Shown here piece after piece: positions 9,501 to 19,700 of a stretch of 64,000 nt of DNA; the stretch's first letter is position 1, and each line of letters begins with the position of its first letter. The DNA comes from Toxorhynchites rutilus septentrionalis. Lineage: Eukaryota; Arthropoda; Insecta; Diptera; Culicidae. The DNA is taken from positions 55,154,205 through 55,218,204 of the forward strand of contig NC_073745.1 in assembly GCF_029784135.1 (NCBI RefSeq). Direction: 5' to 3'. The notes beneath the pieces are model-generated. The model was not told the origin of the DNA, ran no database searches, and worked only from the letters and a program-made list of their open reading frames with translations. Both the position numbers and the translations under genes were made by a program.

Positions 9501-10184
9501 TATTTTATTTTTTCAGACAGTCTCAGCTCAATAGAGGCAATCCGCTCAATGAAAGTTGATAAACGCTCATCTTATTTCCTAACAAGAATAAGACATCTAT
9601 TGAGTGTTTTGGTCGAAAAATTATTCAAGATTACCTTAGCATGGGTTCCCTCTCATTGCTCGATTCCGGGGAATGAGAAAGCGGACTCGCTAGCTAAGGT
9701 GGGCGCTTCAGAAGGCACACTTTTTGAAAGGCAAATTGCTTATAACGAATTTTTTCACATTCCTCGTCAGGACACACTCGTTAGTTGGCAGCGCATGTGG
9801 AGTGAAGATGAGTTCGGTCGTTGGTTACACACGATTATCCCTAAGGTTTCGACGAAAGCATGGTTTAAGGGATTGAATGTCGGTCGTGATTTCATTCGCG
9901 TGATATCTCGGCTTATGTCCAATCACTACAACCTAAACGCGCATCTCTATCGAATTGGGCTCGCAGCAAACAATCTTTGTGATTGTGGCGATGGCTACCA
10001 CGACATCGAGCATATTGTCTGGTCGTGTATCCGGTTCCATGCTGCTCGCTCTCAGCTCTCTAGAGCACTGAGAGCAAAAGGCAGACAATCGGATATCCCC
10101 GTCCGGGATATCTTAGGTAGCCGTGATCCTGATCTTCTGCTTCATCTATACCTGTTCCTCAGAAACGCCGATGTCAACGTTTAA
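6504..10184 (+). CDS. LINE ORF2: APE endonuclease, reverse transcriptase and RNase H
   Basis: This 1226-residue replicase starts at ATG 6504 inside the end of ORF1. Residues ~12-235 form an APE-type endonuclease, with VIQWNCRSI, the SLCETWL glutamate box, ILGDLNSHG and GSDHLPI at the end. The RT spans ~440-710 with FLDIKGAFDSV, GLPQGSCLSPLLY and an LADD catalytic box near residue 656. RNase H lies at ~945-1065 with the acidic set D948, E981, D1005 and D1061 (FFTDGS, AELGAI, FSDSLS, NEKADSLA). A Cys/His motif (CDCGDGYHDIEHIVWSC) sits at 1159-1175. All catalytic motifs look intact, so the product may be functional. The 8-nt overlap with ORF1 suggests coupled re-initiation. The RNase H separates it from Jockey and CR1 elements. 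Confidence 0.9.
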   Translation: MPDSVQEVKDLTTVIQWNCRSIIPKLDQFKFLVHSSNCDVFSLCETWLSSADELNFHDFNIIRLDRNDSFGGVLLGIKKCHSFYRVTLPSMIGIEVVACQTQINGKDFCIASIYIPPRTMVGRHQFFDIIAALPEPRLILGDLNSHGTAWGSHYDDSRATLIYDLCDNFNMTVLNTGEATRIANPPARASMLDISLCSSSLSLDCTWKVIQDPHGSDHLPIILSIANESGSRESVDIAYDLTKNIDWRKFAEIISEALVSMHELPPLEEYNFISSLIYESALQAQKKRVPATTFRRRPPSLWWDKECSKVYLEKSSVFKKFRKTGLVEWFRKYQALEAKLKGLIKAKKRGYWRKFVNGLSRETAMSTLWNTARRMRGRNHTNESEEYSDRWIFKFARKVCPDSVPAQNVVRDIPLQGDYENFSMVEFSIALLSCNNSAPGSDKIKFNLLKNLPDLAKHRLLNLFNKFLELNIVPHDWRQVRVIAIRKPNKPACDHNSYRPIAMLSCIRKLLEKMILLRLDKWVETNNLLSNTQFGFRRGKGTNDCLALLSSEIQIAFARKEQMASVFLDIKGAFDSVSMEILSEKLHNRGLSPILNNFLYNLLSEKHMFFNHGSLKSSRYSFMGLPQGSCLSPLLYSFYVNDIDDCLTRDCTLRQLADDGVISITGTNPAVLQNSLQDTLNNLFTWALKLGIEFSTEKTEMVLFSRKHEPAQFQLHLSGKTIKHSMFFKYLGVYFDSKCTWGIHIAYLKQKCQQRINFLQTITGTWWGAHPGDLIQLYKTTILSVLEYGSFCFRSAARIHILKLERIQYRCLRIAMGCLHSTHTMSLEVLAGVPPLTLRFTELSYRFLIRCKIMNPLVIDNFENLLQLTPQSSFMSLYHEYLTHEVHPSPGISNQVCFPYFCNSSVNFDLSMRQKIHGIPDHLRSDYIPEIFSAEYGKVRSDKMFFTDGSCINGSTGFGIFNENSSASFKLKDPCSVYVAELGAIYYALGIIETLPIDHYFIFSDSLSSIEAIRSMKVDKRSSYFLTRIRHLLSVLVEKLFKITLAWVPSHCSIPGNEKADSLAKVGASEGTLFERQIAYNEFFHIPRQDTLVSWQRMWSEDEFGRWLHTIIPKVSTKAWFKGLNVGRDFIRVISRLMSNHYNLNAHLYRIGLAANNLCDCGDGYHDIEHIVWSCIRFHAARSQLSRALRAKGRQSDIPVRDILGSRDPDLLLHLYLFLRNADVNV

Positions 10185-10705
10185 TGATGTTTCCTTCTTT
10201 GTGTCCCTGTTTCGTATCCCTCCTATCCGATCTATAAACTTTTACTTAGTCGCGGCAATACATACACACACTCTTTACAGATACACGGGCCAAAGGTTGT
10301 GCAGTCCACTGATGATTCAACAAAAGCCAAAGGTTGTACCGCTCATGACAACTCTACACGAGCTGATGATTGCGCCGGCTAGTGACCATTCTATCCTGGA
10401 TTCCTCGAGAAGACGCACCCCGCTAGATATGGGGTACAGACTAGGGGGGCGTTGCTGATTAATGGTCAGCTGCATCCCAATAGGAAGTATCCCGTGTCGG
10501 GCACAGGTACAGATCATTGAAGACAGCAACATCACAATTACGAAAACACTTGTAATACTAACCTCGAGCCAACCGCGAGTAATCGGTTACATATTACTAA
10601 CATAGTTATAAGGCAAACATTGTCGAAATATTGAACTCCCGGCCCCGTCAGGTTGACGCCATATGAGCCTTAACAAAAATATATATTTTGGATAAAAAAA
10701 AAAAA

Positions 10706-11680
10706 TCGAATCGGAGCGACCAACAGTGGCAGTAGCAGCAGTAGCTGCGGTGAACATCGAGGCCTAACATCAACAATCGAGCTGTGTCTTGCATCGGTCC
10801 ACTACTAGAGGCAACAGGAAACATCACGAGTGATGACACTTTGATGGTCGCTCCCGTAAACGTGCATCGGGATAGAAACAACTTTCTATCACTGATGCCG
10901 AGAACTCGATTGTAACACTGGAACAAAAAATACCCAATAACCAAACGAAACGGCCTTTTTCAGGGCCACCAGATCATTAACAATATAGTTTTTCAAACAT
11001 ATCCAAAATCAGTATGCGACAGATAGCCTAACGTAATCCTACGTCAACTATGCAGTCGTGTCTCGGACACAACCTCCTCTGACTTTTTTGCATCAAAAAT
11101 CAAGTTTTCGTTTCACTTTATATGGACTAAAAAATAAGATTATATACGCAGGTAACAAGATTCGTGTCAGGGGGAGTAGAAGTCAGGTGTAATGAAGACT
11201 TCTATTACTTCACGTCAAATAGAATAACCATTGACTAGAATAGTTCATCAGTCATCCTCGCTCTAAACGTTCGTCAATCCATTTTCTTGTCAATTCATTA
11301 TGTTCACAGAGAATGCTAAAGTAGTCCTAGCCGATGCGAAGCCACTGAGAGGAGAGTCGATATTCATTTTTCATCTTCGAAGATTTAGGGCCCTGGTAAT
11401 AACTATTTTGCTGCGACAATATTTTAATGATCTGCATATCAATCGAATCAGAAATTCTCTAAGATTTGTTCGATATACTCTACATTACGATTCCATATTT
11501 CGTAAATGGTTTAAAATACAGTCCCTATACATTTGTGTGATTACCTATCGGTGCTATCAATAACGAGCAACTAATTTATCTTCTTCTTTTGTTTCAGAGA
11601 TGCTTTAAACTTTGCAGTTCATTCATCTCTATAGAACTAATGTATCAGCGAGACTTAGCATTTGTATACTACTGTGAATC
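10706..11680. other. No gene recognised
   Basis: AT-rich DNA between the I-type LINE and a dispersed repeat. Short ORFs at 10648-10944 (minus) and 11300-11563 (plus) have no recognisable motif and no family-like composition. A GCAGTAGCAGCAGTAGC-like triplet stretch lies at about 10730. Nothing else could be supported. Confidence 0.4.
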
Positions 11681-11689
11681 CGACGCGCA

Positions 11690-11880
11690 TGACTCGCTCG
11701 CTTGAAATGAAAATGCAGCGTTCGTTCTACGGACGATATGGATAGAGAAAATATTGCAATTTAAGCTTCACCCGTTTTCAATTTATCGGGTATAAACAAT
11801 TAGTTCACGATTTCAGATCACAGCATTCACGATTCATCAGTCATCTAGCTAGCGATCGAACGGCAGCCAGGCATTCCAAA
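11690..11880 (+). repeat. Dispersed TATA-containing repeat, part A
   Basis: It resembles 29547-29740 over most of its length: CGCTCG, then CGTTCGTTCTACGGA, AATATTGCAATTTAAG, GGTTTTCAA-type and GGGTATAAA blocks in the same order, followed by TTTCAG. At the 29.5-kb copy this part is followed at once by a second block that here lies at ~14.6 kb. The GGGTATAAA box could be a promoter of a mobile element; no gene follows. Confidence 0.45.
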
Positions 11881-11949
11881 TGGCCGTTCTGAAGACCAAG
11901 AGTTTAGCTTAGTTTTTTTTTAATTGGCCTTGAGGCGATTGAACTTGGA

Positions 11950-12747
11950 AATATTTAAACCAAAAAAAACGGCAAAATACGGTGGAAAAGTCACGGGCAC
12001 GGAGACTGTACACCCAGATGCTGACGAAGTCTCATTGTCTTATAAGAGATGATGAGACTTACGTCAAGGCGGACTTCCGGCAGCTTCCAGGACTATTGTT
12101 CTTCATCACCCAGCACATGTTTCATGTTCCGGAAGAGGTAGAAAACAGAAATTTTCAAAGTTTGCCAAGAAATACATGATTTGCTAAGGGATCTACTCAT
12201 GTGGCAAACGTGAGGTAGATCTGTTCGTGACTACCGGGTCTGTGAACGGGCAGAACTACCTCAAGTAGTATCTACAGAAGCTTCTGCTTCCTCTGTTGAA
12301 GCAACACGAGGGCCTTGCGATCTTCTGGCCGGATCTAGCTGCGTGCCACTATTCAAGAGATGTCCTGGAGTGGTACGAAGCCAACGGGGTTACTTTCGTA
12401 CCCAATGACATGAACCAACGCACCGGAACTAAGCCCCATCGAAAAATACTGGACTATTATGAAGCAGGCACAACGGAAGCATCCCAAGGAGGTAAAATCT
12501 GAGGAAGACATGGAGAAAAAGTGGGTTTCCGCACAGAAGAAACTGCCGTCAGATGGTGTATAGAACCTTATGAGTAGAGTTAAGCGTAAAGTGCGAGAAT
12601 ACGGTTATGGTCTTGAAGTTGAATGAATAAATAACCCAAATGTCACTAATGGGTTACAATTTATTGTCTAAAAGTTTGAAAAGGATCGATCAACTAGGTG
12701 ATTTTTTACAGCTTTTTTCCGTGATGCAATTTGATGTGGGACACACT
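11950..12747 (+). pseudogene. Decayed DD37E Tc1/mariner (ITmDD37E-like) transposase remnant
   Basis: It aligns by eye with the C-terminal two thirds of the element at 46972-48271: KSRARRLYTQMLTKSHCL, DDETYVKADFRQLPGLLFF, the second catalytic aspartate in FWPDLAACHYS, then YEANGVTFVPND. Frames change several times, and the third catalytic glutamate region is broken (PHRKILDYYEAG where the better copy reads PIEKYWAIMKQA). The right end keeps a degenerate TIR (TTTTTTCCGTGATGCAATTT, ~12717-12736). The 5' half and left TIR are missing. A dead copy. Confidence 0.75.
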
Positions 12748-12939
12748 TCAGTTTTCGTATGAATGCGTTTTTTTACCTACCTACCTAACGGTCCATTTTT
12801 CTTGCGAATCCCATTCGTTTGTTAAATCAGAGTTCTCGTTTTTCGGATAATTCAAGCTCAATTCGTATTGTTTCTACTGCTGGAATTGAGATAGTTGAGA
12901 TAGAAGGAATTGGGTCATTGAGAATTGAGGATATGAATC

Positions 12940-13326
12940 ATGAAGATTACTAATATCTTATGCAATGCTGGTCTCAGTCCTCACATGATAGTCGCTGCCA
13001 TCTTCGTAGTATTGATATCATTTTTCACTGTACAATTGCCCATGTTGCCGCAACCCGGAAGACACTTGCTTAACACTTTCATCGCCCTATCAGCCATATA
13101 CAGCAATCATTCGCTAACGGGGCTTATCTTTAACAGGCCGTTCGTTAACTGGGCTGCAAAGCAGTTATATATTAATAATAGACGTGATCTGCCTGAAGAT
13201 GAGACTACGATTATGTCAATGTCAATACGAATAGGAGCATTGTTTATGTTTTTTTCACAGTGTATGCCTATTCATGATGTTCAATTAATAGAAAGTGCTG
13301 CCTGCAACAGGGCCAGTGCGTTTTAA
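12940..13326 (+). CDS. Unrecognised 128-aa ORF with hydrophobic N-terminal segment
   Basis: An ATG-initiated ORF with a predicted membrane or signal-anchor stretch at residues ~17-33 (MIVAAIFVVLISFFTVQ) and mixed composition after it, including another hydrophobic patch. I do not recognise a family. It lies between a dead transposase and featureless DNA, with no clear promoter or splice sites. It could be an exon of a decayed membrane protein gene or a chance ORF. Low confidence that it is real. Confidence 0.2.
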   Translation: MKITNILCNAGLSPHMIVAAIFVVLISFFTVQLPMLPQPGRHLLNTFIALSAIYSNHSLTGLIFNRPFVNWAAKQLYINNRRDLPEDETTIMSMSIRIGALFMFFSQCMPIHDVQLIESAACNRASAF

Positions 13327-13330
13327 TTTT

Positions 13331-14585
13331 TTTTTTATAATAATGGTTTCTTGATATGCTTAGACATAAATTTTATCTATAAAATAAATCGTCCTGCTCA
13401 AACCTTTGTAGGGATATGAGGCGGACCACTTTGTCGGCTGAACGAAGTTTAATTCGAAACATAAAAGGTGTATGAGTGATGTTTGATACTTATTGACCCA
13501 AAAACTTGTTTCAAAAGCATAAAAATTGCTTTGAAAGCAAACCATTGAAATCCCAAAAAAGTCCATCTCAGTCAAAATCGGTCAGCAGTTCATGTCATCG
13601 GCTGGCTGTGAAAGCACTATAAATATTGTGCTCGTCCTGGCCAACCCCAGCTCCTATTTTGCTACTGTGCCTCAGAATACATTCTCAGAATAAGCGCGAA
13701 GCAAGCATAGCACTGCACTAACGGGCAGTAGCAAAGCAGCAGGGAAATATAAAATAGAATGCACCGCGTCGGTTTCCACCTCGTTAGTTGGAGATTGTTT
13801 ATGTATGATTGAATCACACGTAGGAATTGTTGATTTGATGCGTTATCAAACAGACAACGGTGGTGGGAGACAAATTTATAATCGCCTGGGCCCGCACTGC
13901 ATCTAGCACGAGAGGAATGTTCGCGGTGCATACTGACTGCAGTACGTGTATTCTGCTCGAGAGAACAAGAATGAAGCATAGATCGAATCGTCTCCTCGGA
14001 GCTTTTCGACTGAAGAATTGTTTTAAAAATCTCGATGTATTCTAAAATAATATCCCAAGTAATAAATAACGGAATGATATATAAATTTTTGCTGGAAGCG
14101 AACTTGTGTGATTTTAGGAATATATTCGGCTTTATTGGAAGTATTACCTGGTTGACTGATAAATCGTGAATGACTGGATGACTGGTGACTTTTATTCCAT
14201 CGATAATTGAATTTTGGCGAGTTCAAGCATTGTCTCCAGGTCCGAAGTGGCGTCGAACTGCAGTGCATTTCAAGCCGGATGTGAAGAAGGTATTTTTTAG
14301 TGCTGAGATCTGTGTTCTTCGGTGGAAAGCAGAAAGTGAGAATTTATTCCGTAGCAGTGGCTGTCGTTACTAGCACCACAACACAACCGATTTGGTTCGG
14401 ATTTTTCGTTACCGTTTTGCGTGTTTTTTGGGGCGATGTTTTTGGTAGCGTCGAAGATGTAATTTTGCTAAAAGATACTAAAAAACTAAATGGATATTCA
14501 ATAAGTTCAGTGTTTCAATGTCGTTTCAATTTCAGTTTCTAGCGAGCAATCAACAGTACATGTGAATGCTGAGAGTATGAGAGTT
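13331..14585. other. No gene recognised
   Basis: AT-rich DNA without a coding signature. Short ORFs here have no family motifs. The segment around 13620-13980 is relatively GC-rich and lacks repeats seen elsewhere in the window; it may be unique intronic or flanking sequence. Confidence 0.35.
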
Positions 14586-14589
14586 GAAC

Positions 14590-14740
14590 TATCTGCTTAA
14601 TTTGGCGTTTTATTGCTTCGCGACTCTCACTCAGTGAAAGCATTCATTCATCGGTTCTTGTCAATGCTACCAAATGTTTATAGTAAAGAATTTCGTTCTT
14701 AAATGTTTATAATGTTTGTTCTCGCCGGCAATTTTTTTAA
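14590..14740 (+). repeat. Dispersed repeat, part B
   Basis: It matches 29755-29910: the blocks TTGTCAATGCTACCAAAT, TTTATAGT..., then TGTTTGTTCTCGCCGGCAAT occur in the same order. In the 29.5-kb copy parts A and B are contiguous. Here they are separated by ~2.7 kb that includes a decayed transposase, consistent with insertion or rearrangement inside an older repeat. Confidence 0.5.
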
Positions 14741-15116
14741 ATGAGTTTATTGATTCATCAATTTGGAATTGAAACAGTTTGGAATTCTAGTGGAAAATCC
14801 GAAATCAGAAACATTTTTTGTCAGTGTTACATCAATTTTTACGACGAGTTTCGATGAGTTCCTACCAGCACAACACATTCCGAACCGTTCAGCGAAACGT
14901 TTCTATCCCACAGAATAAAGTTCAGTTCTTTTTTACACGAGACGAGTATTAATCTAGCAAAAATTTTACGTAATTGTCTAACTAAACGACGAACGCACAC
15001 GCGCGTGTTTCCTATATGTATAATAGACACTTAAATAAAAGAATGAAATCGAGTTTCCCTTTTTCTCCCTGATTACCTGTACTTGTTGTAGCATATTAAA
15101 CGAGATTACCTTAAAA

Positions 15117-15799
15117 TCATATTCGCGGTGGCTTAAAATGATGCAGCATCGAACTCGGTTGTGGAGGTGGCGCCTGCTGTTGTTGCGGCTGGCTCTGATC
15201 TATCATGGGCCAATCCCCGTCGCTATCAGCCCCTCCAGTGAGCGAACCAGCGCCACCAGATCCGGATCCACTCTTACCAACAATCCCACTTCTTCCAATG
15301 GCAGTACCGTCATCCATCGCCAAATCTCCCCCATCGACAAGCGCGCTAATATTGTTCTGTTTGGTGAGCACTTTTTTATCGTCCAGCGACTTCGACGAGA
15401 ACTCGCGCCATTTCGGATTCATCCCCAACATTACCACCACCGGGCAGCCGGAGGTGGACGACGTGATGGTGGTCCCCGTCGGAGCCGACGTTTGTTCGAA
15501 CGAAACCGCCCGCTGCTTTCGGATCCGGTGATGATCTTTCGTACTCGCTACGCCTCCCCCACTCGCTGTATTCGCCAGACTGCTATTGCCCAGATTGTTC
15601 GCCTCAACGCTGCCTCCGGCAGCGCTGCTTCCTTTGCCACCTGGGTTCTTGCTCCGGAAGCTGTTCGATCGGGACGATCCGTTCTCCTTGTTCCGCCGAG
15701 ACGAGCTCCGATGGAGGTGGCCGTGGCGGGAGCTCCGGCGGCTAGTTCGCTTTACGTGCTGCACCGACTCGGCTGATGCACTCAGACCGACGTTTCCCA
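15117..15799 (-). CDS. Terminal-looking exon of an unidentified host gene
   Basis: Read on the minus strand, the open frame begins just after a possible acceptor (TTTTTAAG, AG at 15801-15800); an in-frame TAA lies directly upstream, so translation cannot start earlier in this frame. It encodes ~227 residues and ends at TGA 15117. The protein is low complexity and looks intracellular: Ser/Arg-rich (SRRSSRHGHLHRSSSRR), Gly/Ser/Ala-rich linkers, one more ordered block (CPVVVMLGMNPKWREFS), and a Gln/Pro-rich tail (QSQPQQQQAPPPQPS). GC content is much higher than the surroundings and the composition is coding-like. I do not recognise the family. It is probably an alternative or final exon of the gene whose other exons lie at 26.2-44.8 kb on the same strand. 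Confidence 0.6.
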
Positions 15800-17000
15800 C
15801 TTAAAAATACACACATGAAACAGGGTTTTGGGTGGTTATACGGGGGGTGGGACTTGTTTGTTCAGTTCAAAGCGAGCGTTGAATAGTAACAGATAAGTGG
15901 CCATTTGTGAAACGCAGCAAATCAAGGGCGGCACAAACACAAAACACAAAAAAACAGCAACTGCCACATGAGTGAATAATGAACGGTTTATGTGATACAC
16001 AACACACACAACAACAAAAAACAGTGCTTGTTTTGAATTAAACAAAAATCAACAATCACTTAACCAAGAAAAAAGTTTAAAAATACTGAACACATATGAG
16101 GATATGTCATCGAATTACTTGTACAATTATTTGCACTAGGCAGTACGGTGCTACGAGATGTAGCACTAGAACAATCATGAGTGTGATAACGATTATTAAA
16201 ACTTTCATTAAATTATTGTTGAGACGCAGTTAAAAACGAGAAAGAGAAAAGAAAGAGAGAAAAGAAGAGACAAAGACATTTTATAGAACGAACTTTACAC
16301 AATTAGAACGATTTGAACGCATTGAGTTGGGAAGCTCTATATACTAAGGTCAAACGCCAGCTCGGCGTAGGTACTTCGGATGACTTGTTACGCGACCAGA
16401 TTAGTCTCGATTGATGGATAAGTTGATTAATTAGCGGGTATTGTTTGCAGATAATCCGGATAATCCAGAGACGTATTACAATTAGGAGTATCATTCGATT
16501 GATTTCATTTACGCTTACATAAAAAATGGAGAATAAAGACAAATAGTTTTAAGTCCGGTACAGACCGAAACCCAAACACCATTGAATATTATTCTGCTGG
16601 GTTAGACCAGAAACAGTTCAGTTTACGGAGAGCGTTCGGATTGCTTTACCACGTTCAACCAATGATTCTCTCGAACTTGCGTCGTTGGAAACACCTAGAA
16701 ACATGACCTGAAGTTTGCAGCTACGGATGTGACAAGCGCTCCAACGAGCTCGGGATAAATTTTAAACAGGTTGCATTGAATTTTTCCAGTTGAAGAGACT
16801 CTTGTGATAATGGAGATCCTCATTCAAAGCCATCTTCATGGATGACGGGAAAACTTTGCGTTCCAGCTCGGATTCTATTTCCTGGTTGTTTCAATACATA
16901 TGAACTACTTTAGGACCTGCTGAGTCTGATCGTAATTTTTGTTAGTTGTTTTTGTTGAAACTAATATCAAAACTTCAAAATTTAAAAATTCATGTTTATC
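15800..17000. other. Probable intron or flank; nothing recognised
   Basis: AT-rich sequence upstream, on the minus strand, of the exon at 15117-15799. There are CA-rich and AC-rich simple stretches near 15920-16020 and a GAGAAAGAGAAAAGAAAG purine patch at 16238-16270. No coding or mobile element signature is supported. Confidence 0.35.
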
Positions 17001-17013
17001 ATCAAGTGTTTAA

Positions 17014-17094
17014 CGCTAGACGTGCGGGCAGTGGCAGCTATATTGCCACCAACATTTTACGCTAGACGGGCAGTGGCAACCATATTGCCACCAA
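17014..17094 (+). repeat. Two-copy direct repeat with internal dyad
   Basis: Units at 17014-17052 and 17060-17094 share CGCTAGACG and GGGCAGTGGCA followed by ATATTGCCACCAA. Each unit contains GTGGCA...TGCCAC, so each can form a small hairpin. The first unit has four extra bases. Function unknown. Confidence 0.7.
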
Positions 17095-18739
17095 TTTTTT
17101 CAATGTTTTAACTGTTTTGGGTATAAACAAAAAGTTTAGCGTATTTTAGCATGTAAACATGTCGTTGTATTGTAGTTTGCGTTGATTGCATGCCTAATTC
17201 TTACGGCCCGTCAAAGTGTTGAATTCAGGTAAATGTGCTTTGGGTAAACGTGCTTTGGGTGAATGATATTCGGGAAAATGTTACACAACCGTGTCAGACG
17301 TATATGAACAATGTAAACGAAAACATAGTTTATGAATCTAGGATTTAAGAACTAACATTTGCAGATTCTCGTTTCATATTGCCGATTGGGTAGGACACAT
17401 TATGGGTTTTCCATAACCTAAGTTCCGGTTTAACGGACGGAAGCTAAACTATACGAATTCAAGAATATAAGCGAAAGTTAAATATAACCATCGTTTTGAA
17501 TCAAGAAATCATTCCAAATCGCTTGATATATATTAAAATTTAAATATGAAGGAATATTGGACCATGTGTTAGTGAAACTCGTCCCTGTTATCTCTTGGAA
17601 TATCATTCAATCACGATGACCAAAATACCAATCCGTTTATGCAAGAACTTCAAGGCTCACATAGAAGCAATTATCAGAAGATTAATTCAAATGTTGTATA
17701 CGTTCAATAAAATGTTTGGAATAAAAAAAATGCTCGAGCATCAAACTCGTGTTCAAGCTTTTAGAAGCATGCTGCTTCCAATATTGATCTGTCTAGAATA
17801 CTGAGTGCGATGATCATTCGATTCGTTGTCCTAAGGAGAACCGTTTGCTTTTTTCTTCTGGTTTTCGCATACATCCATCGTCGCGTCAATCTGACAAATA
17901 GGCCTGAGCGACAATTCACCCCAAGAATTGATTTAGAGGAGATGTGTCTAAAACGCGCCTGCCGGGCAATTTAATCCGCCTGATTTTCTCGTAAACCAGA
18001 CGGGAATAGAAATGCAAAGGTTATAGGCAATCGTGCTACTCAATGATAGAATCCAACCATGCAAGTGTTACATTTGTAACATGCTTTAAAAAAATAAGAA
18101 AAATAATTTTCTTTGGAAGCGATAGTCGATGTAATTTTCTACATCATTTCTATAAGGTTTTTGTTGCTTGAAACCGATTCAGAAGCGATGACTATGAGTC
18201 ATATTTATTGAGTCAAGTTCCCAGTGATCCTCATCTCAGATGAAGTAAACGGTAAGAAAGGATTTATTACCTTCTCAATTTAATATTCTCCGCATCAGCT
18301 TACCGTCGGGCAGTACGGCATACCATCTATCGGGGCAATTTGCTCGCTTTCGGCCGGATTGTTTTCACATACTTTGAAATAACCTCAGTATATGTTCACA
18401 AAATTCAATAGGTCGTATGAATAAAAAAAGTATTTACTTATTCTGCCCGTTTCCAAGTAAAGTAAACTGACCAGACGTCCCACGTTACGCGTTCAACAAA
18501 ATGTCCCGCGTAAGATTCCGTCCCGCGAAACGTCCCGCATTTGGCAAAAGAAACGAAAATGTCCCGCGATATCAATATATCACAATTTGATCATGTTGAT
18601 TTTCTTAAATGTTTTTTTTTTTATTTGGCAAACTGTTCAAGAGCGCTTCTAATGCATCCAAAGATTAATACGTTGAGCTGGTTTCATCGCACCGACATTG
18701 AGTTTTTTGTTTAGAGAGTGTCAACTGGAAGCGACAGCA

Positions 18740-19650
18740 ACAAAATGGAAAATGATTTTTAAAAAAGTCCCCTATTGATCCGCAGGGACCAACGTGAGTC
18801 AGACAAAAAAATTATCTTTGGTCCCCTACCTCGGTCAGGGTTTAACATTTTAAATAAGCCGGAAGAACTAGTGTATACTCGACAGGAAGAGGCAGAGTTG
18901 TTTGAAGAAGTATCGTAAATGAAGCGCTGAGCGGTCTTACGGAAGTTGGTCGGAACCTGAACCATGACCGAGGAAAAGATGTATATCGACGTGTTATTTT
19001 ACCTTTTCGTGGCTTTGGTGGTCGTCTGTCTTTCTATTTTGGACATTCGCCCGAAAGTTTTCTATAGGGCGCAGCTGGGGAATGTTGGGAAGGTTGGTGG
19101 TCTTCGCGACAATGTTTATCTCCAGCCGATCCATCCTCCAGTGATCTTTTGGCATAATGGGCTGATCCCAGGTTTGGCATATAGACCACATCACCTTCCC
19201 GACTCCGGCAAGCACTTCGTATTATATATCTCCATATGACTCGAAAGAAGAGTGACCTTCACGTCTGTCAGGTGAGAACCGTCTTCGAGAACTTGATGTG
19301 AATGATATATTCGACGTCATCGCTTACCTGGGGAACGTAAAGTACCCGATCCCCTGCCATTCGTTGAATTCTAGCATCAAGTACGTCTCCTTCTACTCCT
19401 TCTGGGCGATTGCCTGCTGCTCAGATACGGCCGGTCTCGTCTGACGCTTCCGCATAAAAATGTCCATTTTGGCCAGATTTTTCTCCACCGTTTGGCCGGT
19501 TGCTTCGATCTCCCGGCTTAAGAAGCGGCAAAGAGATGTTATTGTAAATACCAGATCGGCTATATCTGGCGGGCACAAAGTGCCTCAGGATATCCAACTC
19601 CTTCACTGTGGGGTGGAGCTTGCAGTATGGAAAAATCATCAAGTTGCTTG
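18740..19650 (-). pseudogene. Decayed Tc1/IS630-like transposase
   Basis: Reading from 19650 downwards on the minus strand: SRSGIYNNIS then KPGDRSNRPNGG resembles the helix-turn-helix and GSGG linker of Tc1-type transposases. Further on, NLPNIPQLRPIENFRA matches the catalytic-glutamate block (PxxPQLRPIExFWA) of DD37E-type enzymes. The C-terminal piece (VPTNFRKTAQRFI) continues in another frame. Stops and frameshifts are frequent, so it is dead. No own TIRs were defined; it may be the original cargo of the 18411-21182 element. Confidence 0.55.
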
Positions 19651-19700
19651 ACAGTGCTGCTGCTGCGAATCAACATCATTGAATCATTTTTGTTACAGAC

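Larger units (their letters stand above)
4622..10705 (+). mobile_element. Full-length-looking I/LOA-type LINE
   Basis: The element begins with GGGTTGGTTCGACAACTCGC right after the A20 of the preceding LINE and ends with GGAT plus a short A-run (10694-10705). It has a ~495-nt 5' UTR, a gag-like ORF1, an ORF2 with APE endonuclease, RT and RNase H, and a ~520-nt 3' UTR. The presence of RNase H and CCHC knuckles places it in the I superfamily (I or LOA clade, not resolved by eye). Both ORFs are open. No clear target duplication was found. The 3' tail resembles those of a SINE at 23 kb and a truncated insertion at 59 kb. Confidence 0.75.

Noticed and set aside
11840..11915. ATGGCC start with a TATA box upstream, reminiscent of a histone gene
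   Set aside because: The frame stops after about ten codons and no histone sequence follows; the region is a dispersed repeat.
15138..15776. Plus-strand 212-codon frame opposite the 15-kb exon
   Set aside because: GC-rich exons keep the opposite strand open; the minus-strand frame has the more natural composition and a possible acceptor at its start.
17595..17804. Possible LINE RT C-terminal fragment (IRRLIQMLYTFNKMFGIKKM)
   Set aside because: A faint resemblance to LINE thumb regions, but no diagnostic motif and no neighbouring RT sequence; too weak to annotate.
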